From contig DUKC01000112.1 of the NCBI GenBank assembly GCA_013329495.1, positions 1-6,893 of the forward strand: a DNA stretch of 6,893 nucleotides, in the 5' to 3' direction. A program made the translations under genes and the position numbers. This DNA comes from Thermoplasmata archaeon (lineage in GTDB: Archaea; Thermoplasmatota; E2; UBA9212). The notes under the pieces were generated by a model, which saw nothing but the letters and a program-made list of their open reading frames with translations, searched no databases and was not told the origin of the DNA. This document shows, one piece after another, positions 5,727 through 6,893 of this stretch (position 1 is its first letter; every line of letters starts with the position of its first letter).

Positions 5727-6767
5727 TCACTGCCCTATATTTAATAATTTTTCTATCAGGGGTGCATAGACATGCCTTTTTGGGAATTTTGCTTCCGCTA
5801 GAGAAAACAACAGAATTTCAGGAAAGGCTGAGAAGTACTGGTATTCCTTATACTTGTTAGAAAAAGAATTCATGAAGGCTCTGTAGCAGTCAAAAGTTTC
5901 AAAAGGGATCAAGGCTACACAGTCCATGCGTTCTCTTATCAGGAAAATCGCTCCTTGGCACAAGAGATCCTTTATCGCTCTTTCTATGTTTTCTTCAGCC
6001 AACGAGAGTGAAAACTTTAGTATAAACAAGGCAATTAGCCCAAAGTTTAACTTTTCTAGATTAACCATGTTCCTCGTTTTCATAATCCTGTTCTCGAAGT
6101 TTTTTCTCGAGCGCAAAACCGTAAATCTAGACGTTCCTGCCTTTTTAGCCACTTCCTGGTCAGACAAATCAGGATATTTTATCAAGTCCAAATAAATCTT
6201 TTTTTCGCTTGCACTCAGCTTTATCGGCTTTGTTTTGATTGCACCTATTGGAATTTTATCATCCATATGGTAGATGCGATTTAGTAAAAAGGAATAATCA
6301 AAGAAATTTATCAATTCAGTCAGTTCTAAAGGAAACAAGATCACTTCCATGCCCCTTTTTTCTAAGAATTTTGATTTTGTGTAAGCTGTTTCCGTTTGCT
6401 CAATCCTTTTCTTTTCTTCAGAGAGATTCTCGGAAAATTGTATAGACATCCCCTGAGACTGTTCTGACATTATCCAAAAAACGTTGGGATGCTCTATGTC
6501 ATATTTTGATCCTATCTTGAGTCTCTCCTCCAAAGATCTGGTGGCAAGAAATTGGGTATAGACTATCGAGAGCAATTCAATGCCAAAACTTTCAACGCAT
6601 GGAATTCTTATCTTTTTGAAGTATCCCTCTTTTTTTAACCTCCTCTTTATGGCTGCTGTCGTTGAAAGGCTAAGACCTATCCCTCCTGCCATCTCTCTGC
6701 TGCTTGCTAGAGGGTTTCTGACCAGCTGATAAAGAACTTTTTTTTCTTTATCATTTAGTTCGCTCAT
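5727..6767 (-). CDS. Tandem-duplicated helix-turn-helix transcription regulator
   Basis: A 346-residue protein made of two similar halves of about 180 residues. Each starts with a winged helix-turn-helix resembling Lrp/AsnC or MarR-like domains: residues 5-53 (KEKKVLYQLVRNPLASSREMA) and 185-232 (SEKKIYLDLIKYPDLSDQEVA). Each continues with an alpha/beta sensor-like domain; matching pieces are FGIELLSIVYTQF and FGLIALFILKF, VFWIM and IFLIR, EVILFPLE and EILLFSLA. It is cytoplasmic, and two DNA-binding units in one chain mimic a fused dimer. I do not recognise a named member and the ligand is unknown. The ATG at 6767 is preferred because a TATA-like box is centred 24 bases upstream, giving a leaderless transcript; an ATG at 6773 and a GTG at 6803 are also in frame, but the residues they add look non-conserved and the GTG lies upstream of the TATA box. 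Confidence 0.75.
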   Translation of the reverse strand: MSELNDKEKKVLYQLVRNPLASSREMAGGIGLSLSTTAAIKRRLKKEGYFKKIRIPCVESFGIELLSIVYTQFLATRSLEERLKIGSKYDIEHPNVFWIMSEQSQGMSIQFSENLSEEKKRIEQTETAYTKSKFLEKRGMEVILFPLELTELINFFDYSFLLNRIYHMDDKIPIGAIKTKPIKLSASEKKIYLDLIKYPDLSDQEVAKKAGTSRFTVLRSRKNFENRIMKTRNMVNLEKLNFGLIALFILKFSLSLAEENIERAIKDLLCQGAIFLIRERMDCVALIPFETFDCYRAFMNSFSNKYKEYQYFSAFPEILLFSLAEAKFPKRHVYAPLIEKLLNIGQ

Positions 6768-6784
6768 AAACATATATACAACAC

Positions 6785-6803
6785 AAATAAATAAAATTTG
6801 CAC
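6785..6803 (-). promoter_or_regulatory. Leaderless promoter of the regulator gene
   Basis: Read on the minus strand, GTGCAAA (BRE-like, 6803-6797) is followed by TTTTATTTATTT (6796-6785), an AT-rich TATA element. Its centre is about 24 bases before the A of the ATG at 6767, and no Shine-Dalgarno sequence precedes that ATG. This fits leaderless transcription, common in archaea. Confidence 0.5.
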
Positions 6804-6806
6804 CTA

Positions 6807-6825
6807 TTTACAAAAAAATTGTAAA
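6807..6825. promoter_or_regulatory. 19-bp perfect inverted repeat, candidate operator
   Basis: TTTACAA and TTGTAAA form perfect 7-base arms around five A bases. The site ends four bases upstream of the BRE-like element of the regulator promoter, a position from which archaeal Lrp-type proteins can activate transcription. The size and A-rich centre suit a winged helix-turn-helix dimer, so autoregulation by the neighbouring duplicated regulator is plausible. No second copy is seen in the window. AT-rich DNA yields chance palindromes, so confidence is moderate. Confidence 0.45.
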
Positions 6826-6876
6826 ATTTTGGACGCAACAACCTCCAATAAGTTGGTTTGACCACAAAAGTGACTT

Positions 6877-6893
6877 CCTCCCACGGCTAAAGT
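6877..6893. mobile_element. Possible end of an IS200/IS605-type element, cut by window edge
   Basis: The window ends in CCTCCCACGGCTAAAGT. From memory, the hairpin CCCACGGCTAAAGCCGTGGG is common at the ends of IS200/IS605 elements that carry tnpA or tnpB. Only the left arm and loop are present, and the last base is T where the perfect hairpin would have C. No transposase gene lies inside the window. Confidence 0.3.

Noticed and set aside
5707..5728. Imperfect hairpin GACTGTGG...CAGAGTC at the end of the regulator gene, as terminator or operator
   Set aside because: The stem has internal mismatches and no T-rich tract follows on the minus strand; it also overlaps the stop codon.
6768..6803. 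Longer regulator starting at GTG 6803 (12 extra residues)
   Set aside because: The added residues are hydrophobic with no family pattern and would be encoded by the TATA-like promoter itself.
6845..6856. Small inverted repeat CCAA-TAAG-TTGG
   Set aside because: Arms of four bases are expected by chance.

Overview
The window looks like a piece of a euryarchaeal chromosome. The evidence is a gene string found only in archaea: the alpha subunit of translation initiation factor 2, the four-cysteine H/ACA snoRNP protein Nop10, and a PAC2-family (proteasome-assembly-chaperone-like) protein, followed by an EndoQ-type PHP endonuclease and a small protein resembling the archaeal DUF5611 family. AT-rich TATA-like elements lie about 25 bases before two gene starts that lack a leader, which is also archaeal. 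I cannot name the lineage from sequence alone.

Layout. Positions 2-440 (+) hold the remains of a leucine-rich-repeat protein. A 2-base loss in one repeat breaks its frame, and its 5' end may lie outside the window. An AT-rich, geneless gap of 270 bases follows. A compact six-gene plus-strand operon then runs from 711 to 4618: aIF2-alpha, Nop10, PAC2-like protein, EndoQ, a second PHP-domain metal-dependent phosphoesterase, and the DUF5611-like protein. Gaps are 4, 1, 2, 0 and 19 bases, so co-transcription is very likely. A leaderless promoter is proposed just before 711.

Two minus-strand genes converge on the operon: a nucleoside phosphorylase of the uridine phosphorylase type (4724-5620), and upstream of it a large regulator built from two tandem copies of a helix-turn-helix plus sensor-like domain (5727-6767). 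A 16-base perfect palindrome covers the likely TATA box of the phosphorylase. A 19-base perfect palindrome sits directly upstream of the promoter elements of the regulator. The last 17 bases resemble the start of the terminal hairpin of an IS200/IS605-type element, cut by the window edge.

How the genes may work together. The first three operon genes belong to translation initiation, rRNA/tRNA pseudouridylation and probably protein quality control, a conserved archaeal housekeeping set. EndoQ adds repair of deaminated bases, and its C-terminus carries a PCNA-binding-like motif. The second PHP protein could be a nuclease or nucleotide phosphatase acting with it, but that is inference. The phosphorylase and regulator form a separate unit, possibly a nucleoside salvage gene beside its own regulator. 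No clearly new system is proven. The most promising items are the EndoQ/PHP pair with the PIP-like tail, the duplicated regulator with its two palindromes, and the frameshifted repeat gene.
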